Shown here in pieces: positions 41,841 to 52,561 of a stretch of DNA of 64,000 nt. The first letter of the stretch is position 1, and each line of letters begins with the position of its first letter. The DNA comes from Bacteroidota bacterium. GTDB lineage: Bacteria > Bacteroidota > Bacteroidia > Sphingobacteriales > Sphingobacteriaceae. A program made the translations under genes and the position numbers. Below the pieces are notes generated by a model. It had not been told where the DNA came from and made no database searches. It saw only the letters and a list, made by a program, of their open reading frames with translations. The stretch is from the NCBI GenBank assembly GCA_013286565.1, contig JABDFM010000007.1, positions 1 to 64,000 of the forward strand, in the 5' to 3' direction.

Positions 41841-43340
41841 ATGAACGATCTGTTACCATTTTTACCCGGCCAGTTAAACCAGGTTTTTGAAAGCATACCC
41901 CTATTTATGCCCGAAATTTACCTGGCGGCCTTATTTGTCGTGGTGTTGGTAACAGATCTTTTGTTTGGTAAAACCTCTGGCAAATTATGCTGGCTGATAG
42001 CCATCGGTGGATTACTGAAAGTTATCTACCAGGATTTCGGGCAATTTCATCTTTTGCTTACCGGTCCGCATTTCCTGTTCAGCGAAATGTTATTGCTGCA
42101 TCAAACATCGCTAATATTAAAGCTGATCATAGATTCCCTGTCGGTGATCCTCCTTATATATTTTGAATTGGACGATGATCTGAGGTCACATACCAAAGGC
42201 TTATCCGACCTGTACGCTATCACCATCGCTGCCATATTTGGGCTGCATTTAATGGCGATGTCCGTTAACTTGCTTTCCATTTATCTGTCTATCGAAATGG
42301 TTTCCATCGCCTCTTACCTGATGGTAGCTTACCGCTCAGAAAATAGTTGGAGCAGCGAAGCGGGCTTAAAATATGTACTTTTCGGTGCAGCCTCGTCAGC
42401 CATCATGCTATATGGAATATCGTTGCTATATGGTTTTGGTGGTACATTAAATTTATTTACCGGCAACCTGCTTCCGGGTCTGTTGCACGTAAATCCTTTG
42501 GCTGTTTCTTTCGCGCTGATATTGTTTTTTGTGGGTATAGGTTTTAAATTATCATTTGTGCCCATGCATTTTTGGGTGCCCGATATTTACCAGGGTGCGC
42601 CTACTCCCATTACCGCTTTCTTATCTACCGTCCCTAAAGTCGCGGCATTTGCATTGCTGATCAACTTTTTAACACCCTTTATCTATTTTCCAAAATGGAC
42701 GGCATTTGATTTTCGTTTGTTTTTATCTGTCATCGGTATCATCACTATGGTAGCCGGTAATTTTGCCGCTACACTGCAAAACAATGTTAAAAGGATGCTG
42801 GCTTACTCCAGCATAGGACATACGGGGTTTATCTTAATGGCGATAGTCACTTTTACTCCCCAGGGAATATCAGCCCTCACTTTTTACCTTTTTGCTTATA
42901 CCCTTGCTAATGTTGGCGCCTTTATGCTGGCAAGCTATTTTGCCAATACCGCTAAGGCCGAAGATATGAATGCATATAAAGGTCTCGGCCTTAAGTACCC
43001 TGTTGCCGGGGTGGTTTTTGTCATTATATTAATATCCCTCGCAGGTTTACCTATTACCGCGGGCTTTAACGGTAAATTGCTGATATTTTCTTCGGTGTAT
43101 TCAGTCTATCAGCAAGATCATGATATATGGCTGCTGTTGCTGATGATAACCGGGGCATTAACAACGGTGGTATCCTTATTCTACTATATTAAGATCCCGC
43201 TCAACTTATTTTTGCGCAAACCTGAAAATGCGATCGATTTTCCAGCATCCACGCCTTACTTAGTGATCGTTTCGGCGATAATTGCATTATTGTTAATTTA
43301 TTTTGGAATTTTCCCGGATATTTTAGCAAAGTTTATGTAA
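41841..43340 (+). CDS. nuoN: NADH-quinone oxidoreductase subunit N
   Basis: GFKLSFVPMHFWVPDIYQGAPTPITAFLSTVPKVAAF. Confidence 0.95.
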   Translation: MNDLLPFLPGQLNQVFESIPLFMPEIYLAALFVVVLVTDLLFGKTSGKLCWLIAIGGLLKVIYQDFGQFHLLLTGPHFLFSEMLLLHQTSLILKLIIDSLSVILLIYFELDDDLRSHTKGLSDLYAITIAAIFGLHLMAMSVNLLSIYLSIEMVSIASYLMVAYRSENSWSSEAGLKYVLFGAASSAIMLYGISLLYGFGGTLNLFTGNLLPGLLHVNPLAVSFALILFFVGIGFKLSFVPMHFWVPDIYQGAPTPITAFLSTVPKVAAFALLINFLTPFIYFPKWTAFDFRLFLSVIGIITMVAGNFAATLQNNVKRMLAYSSIGHTGFILMAIVTFTPQGISALTFYLFAYTLANVGAFMLASYFANTAKAEDMNAYKGLGLKYPVAGVVFVIILISLAGLPITAGFNGKLLIFSSVYSVYQQDHDIWLLLLMITGALTTVVSLFYYIKIPLNLFLRKPENAIDFPASTPYLVIVSAIIALLLIYFGIFPDILAKFM

Positions 43341-43448
43341 TTGCTAACAAAAAATAGAATTTATTGAATAATTTAAATTCATTCGTTTGTTTTTTAGGAA
43401 ACATGTTAATTTGCCCTACCAATTAACAAACCAATCTTTCTAAAATTA

Positions 43449-44759
43449 ATGAAACGTTATTTCCCTTTTGGCCTCATCGTGGGCATTTTGATACTGACCT
43501 TTATTTTCCCATCAGTCGAATTTCACAATTCAGCCACCAATCCGCATTTCAATTCCGGCGATATAGCCTGGATGCTGATGTCAACCGCTTTGGTCTTGAT
43601 CATGACACCCGGCCTTGCTTTCTTTTACGGCGGTATGGTGAATAAAAAGAACGTGATATCCACCATGCTGCAAAGTGTTGTTTGCATGGTCATCATTACC
43701 GTAATGTGGGGCATATTCGGTTTTAGTCTGGCCTTTGGCGAATCGTTCCACGGGATCATCGGCAATCCATCCACCTATTTTATGATGAAAGGGATGCTGG
43801 GCAACTCCACCTGGCCATTGGCGCCAACCATACCCCTGTTACTTTTTGCGATGTATCAGTTAAAGTTCGCTATTATAACGCCTGCATTGATTACCGGCGC
43901 TTTTGCCGAACGCATCCGCTTTAACAGCTATATTATTTTCCTCTGCCTGTTCTCTATTTTTATCTTTTCGCCATTAGCTCACGCTACCTGGCACCCAGAT
44001 GGGATATTATCAAAACTTGGCGTACTCGATTTCGCAGGCGGAACGGTAGTGCACATGTCGGCAGGATGGGCGGCGTTGGCATCTGCACTGTACCTGAAAC
44101 GCCGTAATGAAGCAAACCATGCACCCGCACGCGTTACTTATGTAATAATAGGTACGGGCTTATTGTGGTTCGGCTGGTTCGGTTTTAATGCCGGCTCGGC
44201 TTTCGGAGCAAATCATTTGGCAGTAAACGCGCTGGCTACAAGCACAACCGCATCAGCTGCAGCCGGGTTAACCTGGATATTTTTTGATATGCTGCGAGGT
44301 AAGAAACCATCAGCCATGGGTACCTGTATTGGTGCGGTGGTTGGTTTGGTGGCCATCACCCCGGCAGCAGGTTATGTATCAATACCACACTCACTGGCTA
44401 TAGGTATCATCTCGGCTGTGGTGAGTAATTTGGTAGTGGAGTGGCGCACCCGTACTTCAATTGATGATACCCTGGATGTGTTCCCTTGCCATGGCGTGGG
44501 CGGTATGGTTGGTATGGTGCTTACTGGTGTATTTGCCAATCAGAATGTAAACGCGGGCAATACCACCGGTAATGGCTTATTCTTTGGCCATACCCATTTG
44601 TTTTTTGTACAATGTATCGCACTGGTTGCCGTGTCTATTTTCTCCTTCTTCGGATCGTTATTGTTATTGAAGATCACCGATATGATAGCCCCATTACGCG
44701 TTTCAAAAGAAGAAGAAGAGATCGGCCTGGATATAAGCCAGCACGGCGAGCGGTTGTAA
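43449..44759 (+). CDS. amt: Ammonium transporter
   Basis: ALVLIMTPGLAFFYGGMVNKKNV, CHGVGGMVGMVLTG. Confidence 0.95.
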   Translation: MKRYFPFGLIVGILILTFIFPSVEFHNSATNPHFNSGDIAWMLMSTALVLIMTPGLAFFYGGMVNKKNVISTMLQSVVCMVIITVMWGIFGFSLAFGESFHGIIGNPSTYFMMKGMLGNSTWPLAPTIPLLLFAMYQLKFAIITPALITGAFAERIRFNSYIIFLCLFSIFIFSPLAHATWHPDGILSKLGVLDFAGGTVVHMSAGWAALASALYLKRRNEANHAPARVTYVIIGTGLLWFGWFGFNAGSAFGANHLAVNALATSTTASAAAGLTWIFFDMLRGKKPSAMGTCIGAVVGLVAITPAAGYVSIPHSLAIGIISAVVSNLVVEWRTRTSIDDTLDVFPCHGVGGMVGMVLTGVFANQNVNAGNTTGNGLFFGHTHLFFVQCIALVAVSIFSFFGSLLLLKITDMIAPLRVSKEEEEIGLDISQHGERL

Positions 44760-44778
44760 ATTTTGATTAGCATTTTCG

Positions 44779-44804
44779 TAGAGACACAATGCATTGTGTC
44801 TCTA
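44779..44804. repeat. Perfect 26-nt palindrome, GTAGAGACrCAA family
   Basis: TAGAGACACAATGCATTGTGTCTCTA; same 5' context 'CGTAGAGAC' as 6077-6103. Confidence 0.85.
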
Positions 44805-44876
44805 TACCATGTTTCGGTTCGGTATTTATGTAAGAAAATAAATATAACTTTACGTAACAACTTTTAAACTGAACTT

Positions 44877-46850
44877 ATGAAACGATACCTATTCTCCATC
44901 CTTTTATCGGGTTTGTTTTTTACTGCCTATGCCCAGAATAACGCAGCTGATAGCGGTACTTTCCTGATTCATAAATTTGCACAGCATATAGGCAAAGAAA
45001 CCTATCATATCAGCAAAAGTGTGGATGTGATTACTTATACAGCCGATTTTAAGTTTGTTGACAGGGGATCGCCGGTGCCATTTAAGGCTGAATTAAAAGT
45101 GACGCCTAAGTTAGATCCTCTTGAGTTTAACATAAAAGGGCGATTTTCCCGATTTTCAACCATTAACGATAAGATAAGTATTGCCAACGGCCAGGCACAT
45201 GTGCAGGTGGACGATTCGGCTCATGATGTAAAAATAACAGCTGCAACATTCCCGGTTGCCGGTTATGCACCGGTTATTGGTCAGCAATTACTGCTGCAAT
45301 ACTGGAAAAAACATCACGAACCTGCCAATATCCACACTTTACCTGTTGGATCGGTACAGATCAGACGCGACGGCTCAGATACATTGACCTATAATGACCA
45401 ACCGCTAATACTGGAAAGATATACGATAGGCGGCCTGATATGGGGTAATGAATTTGTGTGGACGGATAAACAGGGCGAGGTAATATGTATTATCACTAAT
45501 GATGCGGAATTCGACAAGTTTGAAGCTGTACGTGAAGCTTACGAGTCCCTGTTGCCCAAGCTTATCGGAAAAACAGCAACCTATAGTATGCGCTTATTTA
45601 CTAAATCTGCTTCGGTCAGTGATAAGGCAGATAAGGTAATCGCGATAAAAGGAGGAACGGTGTATGATGTGGTAAATGAAAAGACGATATCTGATGCCGT
45701 TGTATTGATTGAAAATGGCATTATCAAAAAAGTAGGCAAAAGCGGCGAGGTTAGTATCCCGGCCGGTGCAAAAATAATTGACGCTACAGGCAAAATGATA
45801 TTCCCTGGTTTATGGGATATGCACGCTCATTTTGAACAAGCCGAATGGGGACCGGCCTACCTGGCAGCGGGTGTTACCACCGTGCGCGATTGCGGTAACG
45901 AGTTTGATTTTATCAATGCTATAAAAGAAGCAATTGACGGGGGCAAGGGCATAGGGCCGCTGATATTAAAAGCTGGTATTATCGATGGCAAAGGCAATTA
46001 TTCTTTGGGCATCATCCAGGCGGACACCAAAGAGGAAGCCATAAAGGAAGTGGATCGCTATAAGGACAATGGATTTGTCCAGATCAAAATATATAGTTCT
46101 ATAAAGCCCGCTATTGTTAAAGTGATATGCGATGAGGCACACAAACTGGGCTTAACTGTAACCGGCCACATCCCTAATGGCATGACTTTAATAGCAGGGG
46201 TAGATTCGGGTATGGATATGGTTAACCATGTTCAATATGTGTATTCGATCATGAAGCGCAATAAGGACCGTTCGATTGATTTTAATGATTCAACAAGTAT
46301 TGCAGCCATCAGGTTTATTAAAGATCACCATGTAGTGATCGATCCGACACTGGGTGTTTTTGAAATGTCCTTCCGATCCACCAAAGATGATATAACTGCT
46401 ATAGAGCCTGCTTTTAATACGCTTCCGTTGTCTTTACAGGCTTTACTGATCAACTTTGGAATGCCGCCTGCCCAATCAGAAGAATATAGACCACTTTATC
46501 AAAGCATGGTAGCCATTGTGAAAAAACTGCATGATGCCGGGGTAACCATAGTTGCCGGAACAGACCAGGGCTTTCCCGGTTTCAGCGTCCCCCGCGAACT
46601 GGAATTATATGTACAAGCCGGACTTACCCCTGCCGATGCCATCCAAACAGCCACCATTATACCTGCAAGGGTAATGAAGCTGGATAAAGTTACCGGATCG
46701 ATTGAGGAAGGAAAACAGGCCGATCTGGTCATTATAGATGGCGATCCGCTAAAAAATATCAGGGATATCCGTAATGTAACCACAGTGATAAAGGCCGGTC
46801 ATATTTATGAGCCGATGAAATTGCATCAGTTGGTTGGGTTTAGTAAGTAG
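44877..46850 (+). CDS. Amidohydrolase family protein, secreted
   Basis: GLWDMHAHFEQ, IVAGTDQGFPG, IEEGKQADLVIIDGDPL. Confidence 0.88.
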   Translation: MKRYLFSILLSGLFFTAYAQNNAADSGTFLIHKFAQHIGKETYHISKSVDVITYTADFKFVDRGSPVPFKAELKVTPKLDPLEFNIKGRFSRFSTINDKISIANGQAHVQVDDSAHDVKITAATFPVAGYAPVIGQQLLLQYWKKHHEPANIHTLPVGSVQIRRDGSDTLTYNDQPLILERYTIGGLIWGNEFVWTDKQGEVICIITNDAEFDKFEAVREAYESLLPKLIGKTATYSMRLFTKSASVSDKADKVIAIKGGTVYDVVNEKTISDAVVLIENGIIKKVGKSGEVSIPAGAKIIDATGKMIFPGLWDMHAHFEQAEWGPAYLAAGVTTVRDCGNEFDFINAIKEAIDGGKGIGPLILKAGIIDGKGNYSLGIIQADTKEEAIKEVDRYKDNGFVQIKIYSSIKPAIVKVICDEAHKLGLTVTGHIPNGMTLIAGVDSGMDMVNHVQYVYSIMKRNKDRSIDFNDSTSIAAIRFIKDHHVVIDPTLGVFEMSFRSTKDDITAIEPAFNTLPLSLQALLINFGMPPAQSEEYRPLYQSMVAIVKKLHDAGVTIVAGTDQGFPGFSVPRELELYVQAGLTPADAIQTATIIPARVMKLDKVTGSIEEGKQADLVIIDGDPLKNIRDIRNVTTVIKAGHIYEPMKLHQLVGFSK

Positions 46851-46869
46851 AATTAAGTTACATCCCGGC

Positions 46870-47700
46870 TTATTTCAAAGGAATAAACTCTGATTGTACT
46901 TTGGCCGAGAAAAACAGGGAAGCATGATGATCAAAATCCGCTGTATCATCTGAGGTAGTAAAGAATTGCTGTGTGCCATTTTTGCTAAGCTTTTGCTCCA
47001 TTTCGGGATGGCGGTGCAGGTAATCTGACAGGCTTTTCGCCACGATCTCTCCCTGCGATACTACCTGGATATGCCCGGGTAAATAGGCCCTGATCTTATC
47101 GAGTAGCAAAGGATAGTGCGTACATGCCAGCAATAGTGTATCGATATTGGTTGACTGGGCCAATATCTGATCAAGGTAAGATGCTACAAAATAATCAGCT
47201 CCGGGTTTATCGTACTCCCCATTCTCAATAAGCGGAACCCAAAGCGGGCAAGCCTGCTGATAAACTTTCAACTCAGGGAAAAAGTGTTCTATTTCCATCA
47301 GATATGAACCCGATTGCACCGTTCCCTTGGTGCCCAGTACACCGATCTCTTTTGTTTGGGTATAATTGCCTATTACTTCTGCAGTGGGCCTGATAACGCC
47401 TAATACTCTTTTAGCGGGGTCTTCATTTTGCAGGTCTTGCTGCTGAATGGTCCTGAGCGCTTTTGCCGATGCGGTATTGCAGGCCAGTATCACCAGCGGG
47501 CATCCCATTTTAAAAAGCATTTGTACACACTCCCAGGTGTATTGGTGGATGGCCTGAAATGACCGGTTGCCATAAGGCGCCCTTGCATTGTCACCTAAAT
47601 AGATATAATCATAGCCGGGAAGCTGGTCGGCAATTGAGCGGAATACGGTTAAACCGCCATATCCGGAATCAAAAATACCTATAGGTTGCTTGTTTAACAC
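46870..47700 (-). CDS. murI: Glutamate racemase
   Basis: IGIFDSGYGGLTV, YLGDNARAPYG, ACNTASA, LACTHYPLL. Confidence 0.95.
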   Translation of the reverse strand: MLNKQPIGIFDSGYGGLTVFRSIADQLPGYDYIYLGDNARAPYGNRSFQAIHQYTWECVQMLFKMGCPLVILACNTASAKALRTIQQQDLQNEDPAKRVLGVIRPTAEVIGNYTQTKEIGVLGTKGTVQSGSYLMEIEHFFPELKVYQQACPLWVPLIENGEYDKPGADYFVASYLDQILAQSTNIDTLLLACTHYPLLLDKIRAYLPGHIQVVSQGEIVAKSLSDYLHRHPEMEQKLSKNGTQQFFTTSDDTADFDHHASLFFSAKVQSEFIPLK

Positions 47701-47711
47701 GCGACAAAAAT

Positions 47712-47745
47712 AAAAAAAGCGTCGCGCAAATTGCGGACGCTTTTG
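47712..47745 (-). terminator. Terminator hairpin between murI and ompH
   Basis: AGCGTCGCGCAAATTGCGGACGCTTTT flanked by A/T runs. Confidence 0.6.
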
Positions 47746-47764
47746 AAAATGACTTATAAATTAA

Positions 47765-48277
47765 TTATTTCAAGCCTAGTTTAGCTTTAACATCGTTCAT
47801 CAGGTCATCTCCAGCAGGAGAAACTATTAAATCAGTTTGTGATGAATTAATTACGTAGGTATAACCTTTTTCTTTAGCTACCTGGGCAACTATTCCACGT
47901 ACTTTTTCGATAATGGGTTTACCCAACTCGTTCTTTTTAGCATCCACCTGCTGCTGTGCAGTGTTCTGGTAATCCTGGAAACGCTTTTGCATATCAGTTA
48001 ATTCACCCTCTTTGGCAGTGCGTATTGCATCTGTCATTGTTGCACGCTGTGCCTGGTATGACTGACCTGCGGTTTGTAACGCATTGTTCATCTTGGTCAA
48101 TTCATCAATAAATTGTTTGTTATATGCGGTAATGGTTGCAATAGCAGTTTTCGTTTCGGGCATCTGGTCAACTACCTGGTCAATGGCAATATAACCGATC
48201 TTAGTTTGTGCTTTCGCTATACTTCCGGCAAATACAATGCACACGGCAACTAAAGCAACTTTCAATAATTTTTTCAT
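47765..48277 (-). CDS. OmpH/Skp family periplasmic chaperone
   Basis: KIGYIAIDQVVDQMPETKTA... coiled coil. Confidence 0.9.
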   Translation of the reverse strand: MKKLLKVALVAVCIVFAGSIAKAQTKIGYIAIDQVVDQMPETKTAIATITAYNKQFIDELTKMNNALQTAGQSYQAQRATMTDAIRTAKEGELTDMQKRFQDYQNTAQQQVDAKKNELGKPIIEKVRGIVAQVAKEKGYTYVINSSQTDLIVSPAGDDLMNDVKAKLGLK

Positions 48278-48334
48278 TTTTCTGTTCTGATTTTTAATAA
48301 TAGTTCAATTTTATGTATAAATTCTTATTTAGGT

Positions 48335-48865
48335 TCATTTGGCAAATACACCGGGTTTAAGGCCCAGTTTGGTAATCACATCCGCACTTTTATCCAACCG
48401 CGGGCTGGCATATAACATGAGCACTTCACTGTTCTTATCAAATATCATATCCAGGTTATCACTCTCAGCTACTGACTGTATAGCTTTCATCAAACGATCC
48501 TGTATAGGTTTGATCAAAGCACTGCTTTTTTTTGCCAGTTCCCCATCGGGCCCGAATTTTTGACGCTGAAAATCCTTCACGGATTTTTCTTTGTCAGAAA
48601 TTTCAGCTTCTCTACGCTTTTTCATATCGGCTGTCATTAAAACCTGGTCAGCCTCGTATGCTTTATATAAACGGTCAATCTCCTGAAAATGGCTATCCAC
48701 TTCCTTCTGCCATTGATCAGATAAAGCCGCTATCTGTTTTTGTGCAGCAGCATATTCTGGTATATGTTTTAAGATATAATCAGAATCTACAAATGCAAAG
48801 CGTTGCGCAAATGTACTTGTAAACGCTGTAAACGTAAAAACTAATAATAAAATTATCTTTTTCAT
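48335..48865 (-). CDS. OmpH/Skp family periplasmic chaperone (second copy)
   Basis: RFAFVDSDYILKHIPEYAAAQKQI. Confidence 0.9.
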   Translation of the reverse strand: MKKIILLLVFTFTAFTSTFAQRFAFVDSDYILKHIPEYAAAQKQIAALSDQWQKEVDSHFQEIDRLYKAYEADQVLMTADMKKRREAEISDKEKSVKDFQRQKFGPDGELAKKSSALIKPIQDRLMKAIQSVAESDNLDMIFDKNSEVLMLYASPRLDKSADVITKLGLKPGVFAK

Positions 48866-48936
48866 TTAAGTAATCCTTTTTAACTTTCCTCGCAACAGGA
48901 AAAGCTATCATGATTTGCTTACTAAACAATTGCAAA

Positions 48937-51489
48937 TTAATTAAATCCTCCGTTCAAGCTCTGAGAGATTGAAAATGAAAATTGCCCTTTGTTTGCACTT
49001 GGTATGCCTGGAATTGCATCAAAACCATACCCATAATCCAAACCAAGCAAGCCAAAAATAGGTAAAAATATTCGTGTTCCAATTCCTACCGAACGCCTTA
49101 CGTTAAAAGGGTTAAATTGACTGAAATTATTCCATACGTTACCACCTTCGGCAAATGCCAGAACAAATATTGTTGCCGACTGACCCGTGATAACAGGGTG
49201 CCGCAGTTCGAGCGTGTATTTATTATAAATCGTGCTGCCAGGGTTATTATTGACGTTGTAGTTTGTTCCTACGGGTATAATAGAGAAGTTTTGATATCCA
49301 CGTAATCCAACAATTTCACTACCCTGTAAGAATTGGTAACTCTGCATACCGTCGCCGCCTAACTTGAACCTTTCAAATGGCGACTGCCCAACCTCTGAGT
49401 TATACGTACCCAGGAAACCAAACCTTATCTGGGTCATCAGCACCAATTTACCATAAACTTTCTGGAACCATTGTGCGTCATATTTAAATTTATAGTATTC
49501 TACAAACTGATATCTTTCCTGTGGGGTAGCTATTTTATAGTTTGTGCTATTAAATAACGAGTATGGCGGAGTTGCCTGTATAGTCAACTTCAGATTTGAA
49601 CCCTCAGTAGGAAATATAGGCGCGTTCAATGAGTTACGCATCAACTCCTGTGTCAGTTTAATATTGTATGATGTTCCATTGGTAAACAAATACCCTGGAT
49701 AATTATCGAGGTTGTAGTGGTCAAAGTTTAAGGAATAGTTCAGCTGGAAATAGTTATCGGGCCAGTTTAATTTCTTTCCCAAAGTAACACCTATACCATT
49801 GATGCGCAGGTTATTATAATTTTGGTCTGTTTTTGCATAATACTGCCCGGTTGAGCTTAACTGTGTATAGGCAGATAAGGCAAAATAGATGGGTTTTTTA
49901 CCGCCAAGCCATGGCTCAGAGAAAGTAAACGAAAAGTTCTGATATGTCCTTCCGCTTGATTGGCCTCTCAAACTCAATTTCTGACCGTCCCCTTTTGGTA
50001 AAGGCTTGTAGTCTTTTAAGTGAAAAATATTCTTTAACGAGAAGTTATTGAAGGTTAAACCCAGCGTACCAACTATTTGTCCGCCACCAAAACCACCTGA
50101 TAGCTCAATCTGATCGGATGGTTTTTCAACCACATTAAATATAATATCTACCGTCCCGTCGGCCGGATTGATGTTCGTTGGCTTTGGTTCTGTTTTTTGC
50201 TCATCAAAATTTCCTAACTGCGATATCTCCCTGGTACTGCGTATCAGCAGGTCCTTGTTAAACTTCTGGCCCGGTTTTGTCTTGATCTCGCGCATAACCA
50301 CCTTATCGTTGGTTACATCGTTACCTTTAAGGATAACGCGGTTAATGGTGTATTGCGGCCCTTCATAGATCCTTATATCCAGGTCAACCGTGTCGTTATA
50401 TATTTTGGTTTGTACAGGATCGGCGTTGTAAGTTAAATAACCGCCATCCAGGTACAGGGTTGAAACGTCGTCATTATTTGGGGTAGGCCCCGATAATCTT
50501 TTGTTCAGCTCTTCTTCGCTAAAAACGTCCCCTTTTTTAACACGCAGCAGTTTATTTAAAAGAGCAGACGGGTACCGGGCATTGCCAGACCATGTAACAT
50601 TCCCAAAGTAGTATTTATGCCCTTCAAAAACCTTTATTTTAACGTTTACTGTTTTATCATCATGCTTCCACACTGAGTCGCTTACTATTACCGCATCACG
50701 GTAGCCCTTATCCTGCATTTTATCGATCAGGTTTTGCTTGTCCTCGGTGTATTTATCATTTAAAAACTTCCTGGAGCCAAAGAGGTTGTACCATTTCCGC
50801 TTTCGGGTTTTACTTAGGTATTTCCTTAATTTTTTTTGTGAGAAAGCTTTGTTGCCTTCAAATATTACATCATTGATCTTTACTTTTTGCTTTTTATCAA
50901 CGGCAACATCCAGGATAACGCTATTTGCATCTCCCGGGTCTTTCCTTTGTTTGATATCAACTGTAGTATTTAAAAAACCTTTTTCGTTAAAGTGTTTTTT
51001 AATGATAGCAGTAGTGGTGCTTAGTAAGTTTTCGTTTACAATTTTTGAAGCCTTATCGCTCAGTTTCTTCTGCAGATCTTCAATTTCTCCTTTGCGTATC
51101 CCTGTTATATGCAGTCTTGATAAACGGGGGCGTTCCACAACAGCAATTTCAAGGTAAATAGTATCAAGGTTGATCTTTGTAATATTTAACTGTACATCGT
51201 CAAAAAGCCCCTGGTCGTACATTCTTTTGACTACCGCGGCGTTTTGTTCGCCGGGTAAATTAATTTTGTCGCCCTTGCTTAATTTAGATATCTGTACCAG
51301 TACATCTTTATCAAGGTACTTTGTACCGGTAACTGTAATACCGCCTATAATGTAGTCCTTAGGATTAAGATAACTCAAACTATCAGCAGGTATAGATTTT
51401 ATTAGCGGTGGCCTTTGTTGATTCATCACCTGGGCCAACGCAGCAGTACTCATTACAGAGAAAAGAATAGCAAAAAGAAATTTATTCAT
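48937..51489 (-). CDS. bamA: Outer membrane assembly factor BamA
   Basis: POTRA repeats plus Omp85 barrel (GIGTRIFLPIFGLLGLDYGYGFD). Confidence 0.95.
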   Translation of the reverse strand: MNKFLFAILFSVMSTAALAQVMNQQRPPLIKSIPADSLSYLNPKDYIIGGITVTGTKYLDKDVLVQISKLSKGDKINLPGEQNAAVVKRMYDQGLFDDVQLNITKINLDTIYLEIAVVERPRLSRLHITGIRKGEIEDLQKKLSDKASKIVNENLLSTTTAIIKKHFNEKGFLNTTVDIKQRKDPGDANSVILDVAVDKKQKVKINDVIFEGNKAFSQKKLRKYLSKTRKRKWYNLFGSRKFLNDKYTEDKQNLIDKMQDKGYRDAVIVSDSVWKHDDKTVNVKIKVFEGHKYYFGNVTWSGNARYPSALLNKLLRVKKGDVFSEEELNKRLSGPTPNNDDVSTLYLDGGYLTYNADPVQTKIYNDTVDLDIRIYEGPQYTINRVILKGNDVTNDKVVMREIKTKPGQKFNKDLLIRSTREISQLGNFDEQKTEPKPTNINPADGTVDIIFNVVEKPSDQIELSGGFGGGQIVGTLGLTFNNFSLKNIFHLKDYKPLPKGDGQKLSLRGQSSGRTYQNFSFTFSEPWLGGKKPIYFALSAYTQLSSTGQYYAKTDQNYNNLRINGIGVTLGKKLNWPDNYFQLNYSLNFDHYNLDNYPGYLFTNGTSYNIKLTQELMRNSLNAPIFPTEGSNLKLTIQATPPYSLFNSTNYKIATPQERYQFVEYYKFKYDAQWFQKVYGKLVLMTQIRFGFLGTYNSEVGQSPFERFKLGGDGMQSYQFLQGSEIVGLRGYQNFSIIPVGTNYNVNNNPGSTIYNKYTLELRHPVITGQSATIFVLAFAEGGNVWNNFSQFNPFNVRRSVGIGTRIFLPIFGLLGLDYGYGFDAIPGIPSANKGQFSFSISQSLNGGFN

Positions 51490-51552
51490 TCGAATATTTT
51501 AGTGGGCTAAAAATAATTTATACAGTTGTTAAAAAGTGTTAAAAGTAAAAAT

Positions 51553-52371
51553 TTAGTTGAGTTGCTCGCTGGTCATCCCAAATCGGCGTTCTCGTTTCTG
51601 GTAATCAATGATGGCTTCATACAGGTCTTCCTTCCTGAAATCGGGCCAAAGTTTCGGCGTAAAATACAGTTCGGCGTATGCAATTTGCCAGAGTAAATAA
51701 TTACTTATGCGGTATTCGCCGCTGGTCCTGATCAATAGTTCCGGGTTGGGCATACCGCTTGTATATAAATTATTCTCAAAAGTTTCTTCATCAATATCGT
51801 CCAGGCTCAGTTCACCTTTCTGCACTTTGCAGGCTATACTTTTAGCAGCCTGCAGTATTTCGCGTCTCGAACTATAGCTCAAAGCCAGTGTAAGTATAAT
51901 ACCGGTATTCGTTTTAGTCTGTTCGATTGCTCCTGCAAGCTCGCGATAGCATTTTCCGGGCAGCATTTCAAGATCACCAATAGCATTCAACCGCACATTA
52001 TTTTTCATAAAATTGTTGATCTCTTTATGAATCGTACTGATCATCAATTCCATAATTGCGCTAACTTCCATTTTCGGCCTGTTCCAGTTTTCCGACGAGA
52101 AAGTATATAAAGTAATATACTTTACACCGATCTCAGCCGCCCCCTCAACTACATCCCGTACCGAAACCACACCGTTACGGTGGCCAAATACGCGTAGCTT
52201 GCCTTTTTCTTTGGCCCAACGGCCATTGCCATCCATGATGATAGCTATATGCTGAGGTAACTTTAACAAATCGATCCGGTCCTTATATCCCATTTTGTCT
52301 ATTATTAAAAGCCGGATTAAAGGCTTAAAAAGACCTGCTTTTTTTAAAAATTTACTATCGGCATTGCTGAT
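51553..52371 (-). CDS. uppS: Isoprenyl (undecaprenyl) diphosphate synthase
   Basis: HIAIIMDGNGRWAKEKG, TLYTFSSENWNRP; true start may be internal (MGYKDRIDLLKLPQH). Confidence 0.93.
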   Translation of the reverse strand: MSNADSKFLKKAGLFKPLIRLLIIDKMGYKDRIDLLKLPQHIAIIMDGNGRWAKEKGKLRVFGHRNGVVSVRDVVEGAAEIGVKYITLYTFSSENWNRPKMEVSAIMELMISTIHKEINNFMKNNVRLNAIGDLEMLPGKCYRELAGAIEQTKTNTGIILTLALSYSSRREILQAAKSIACKVQKGELSLDDIDEETFENNLYTSGMPNPELLIRTSGEYRISNYLLWQIAYAELYFTPKLWPDFRKEDLYEAIIDYQKRERRFGMTSEQLN

Positions 52372-52561
52372 CATATAAAAATAACCAGTGTATAAGCTAA
52401 GTTTTTAACCACTTATGCCCTTTTTTTCAGGGTACAAAGGTAAAACTTACTTTGTACTTTTTTAGTATTCAATGGAAAAAGAAAATGTCGCTGAAAATTG
52501 CGCGATGACAGGGCCCAAATGGCATATAACGGGATGAATCGCCGGCATCTGCAGTTAATGC

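Noticed and set aside
32068-43340. Claim that complex I is incomplete
   Set aside because: Only nuoH-N are visible; nuoA-G may be elsewhere in the genome outside the window.
47765-48865. Two adjacent ompH genes as an unusual duplication
   Set aside because: Tandem ompH paralogues next to bamA are common in Bacteroidota.
52432-52457. GTACAAAG...CTTTGTAC inverted repeat upstream of uppS
   Set aside because: 8-nt arms that coincide with a -7 box (TACCTTTG, minus strand); too short to claim as an operator without conservation data.
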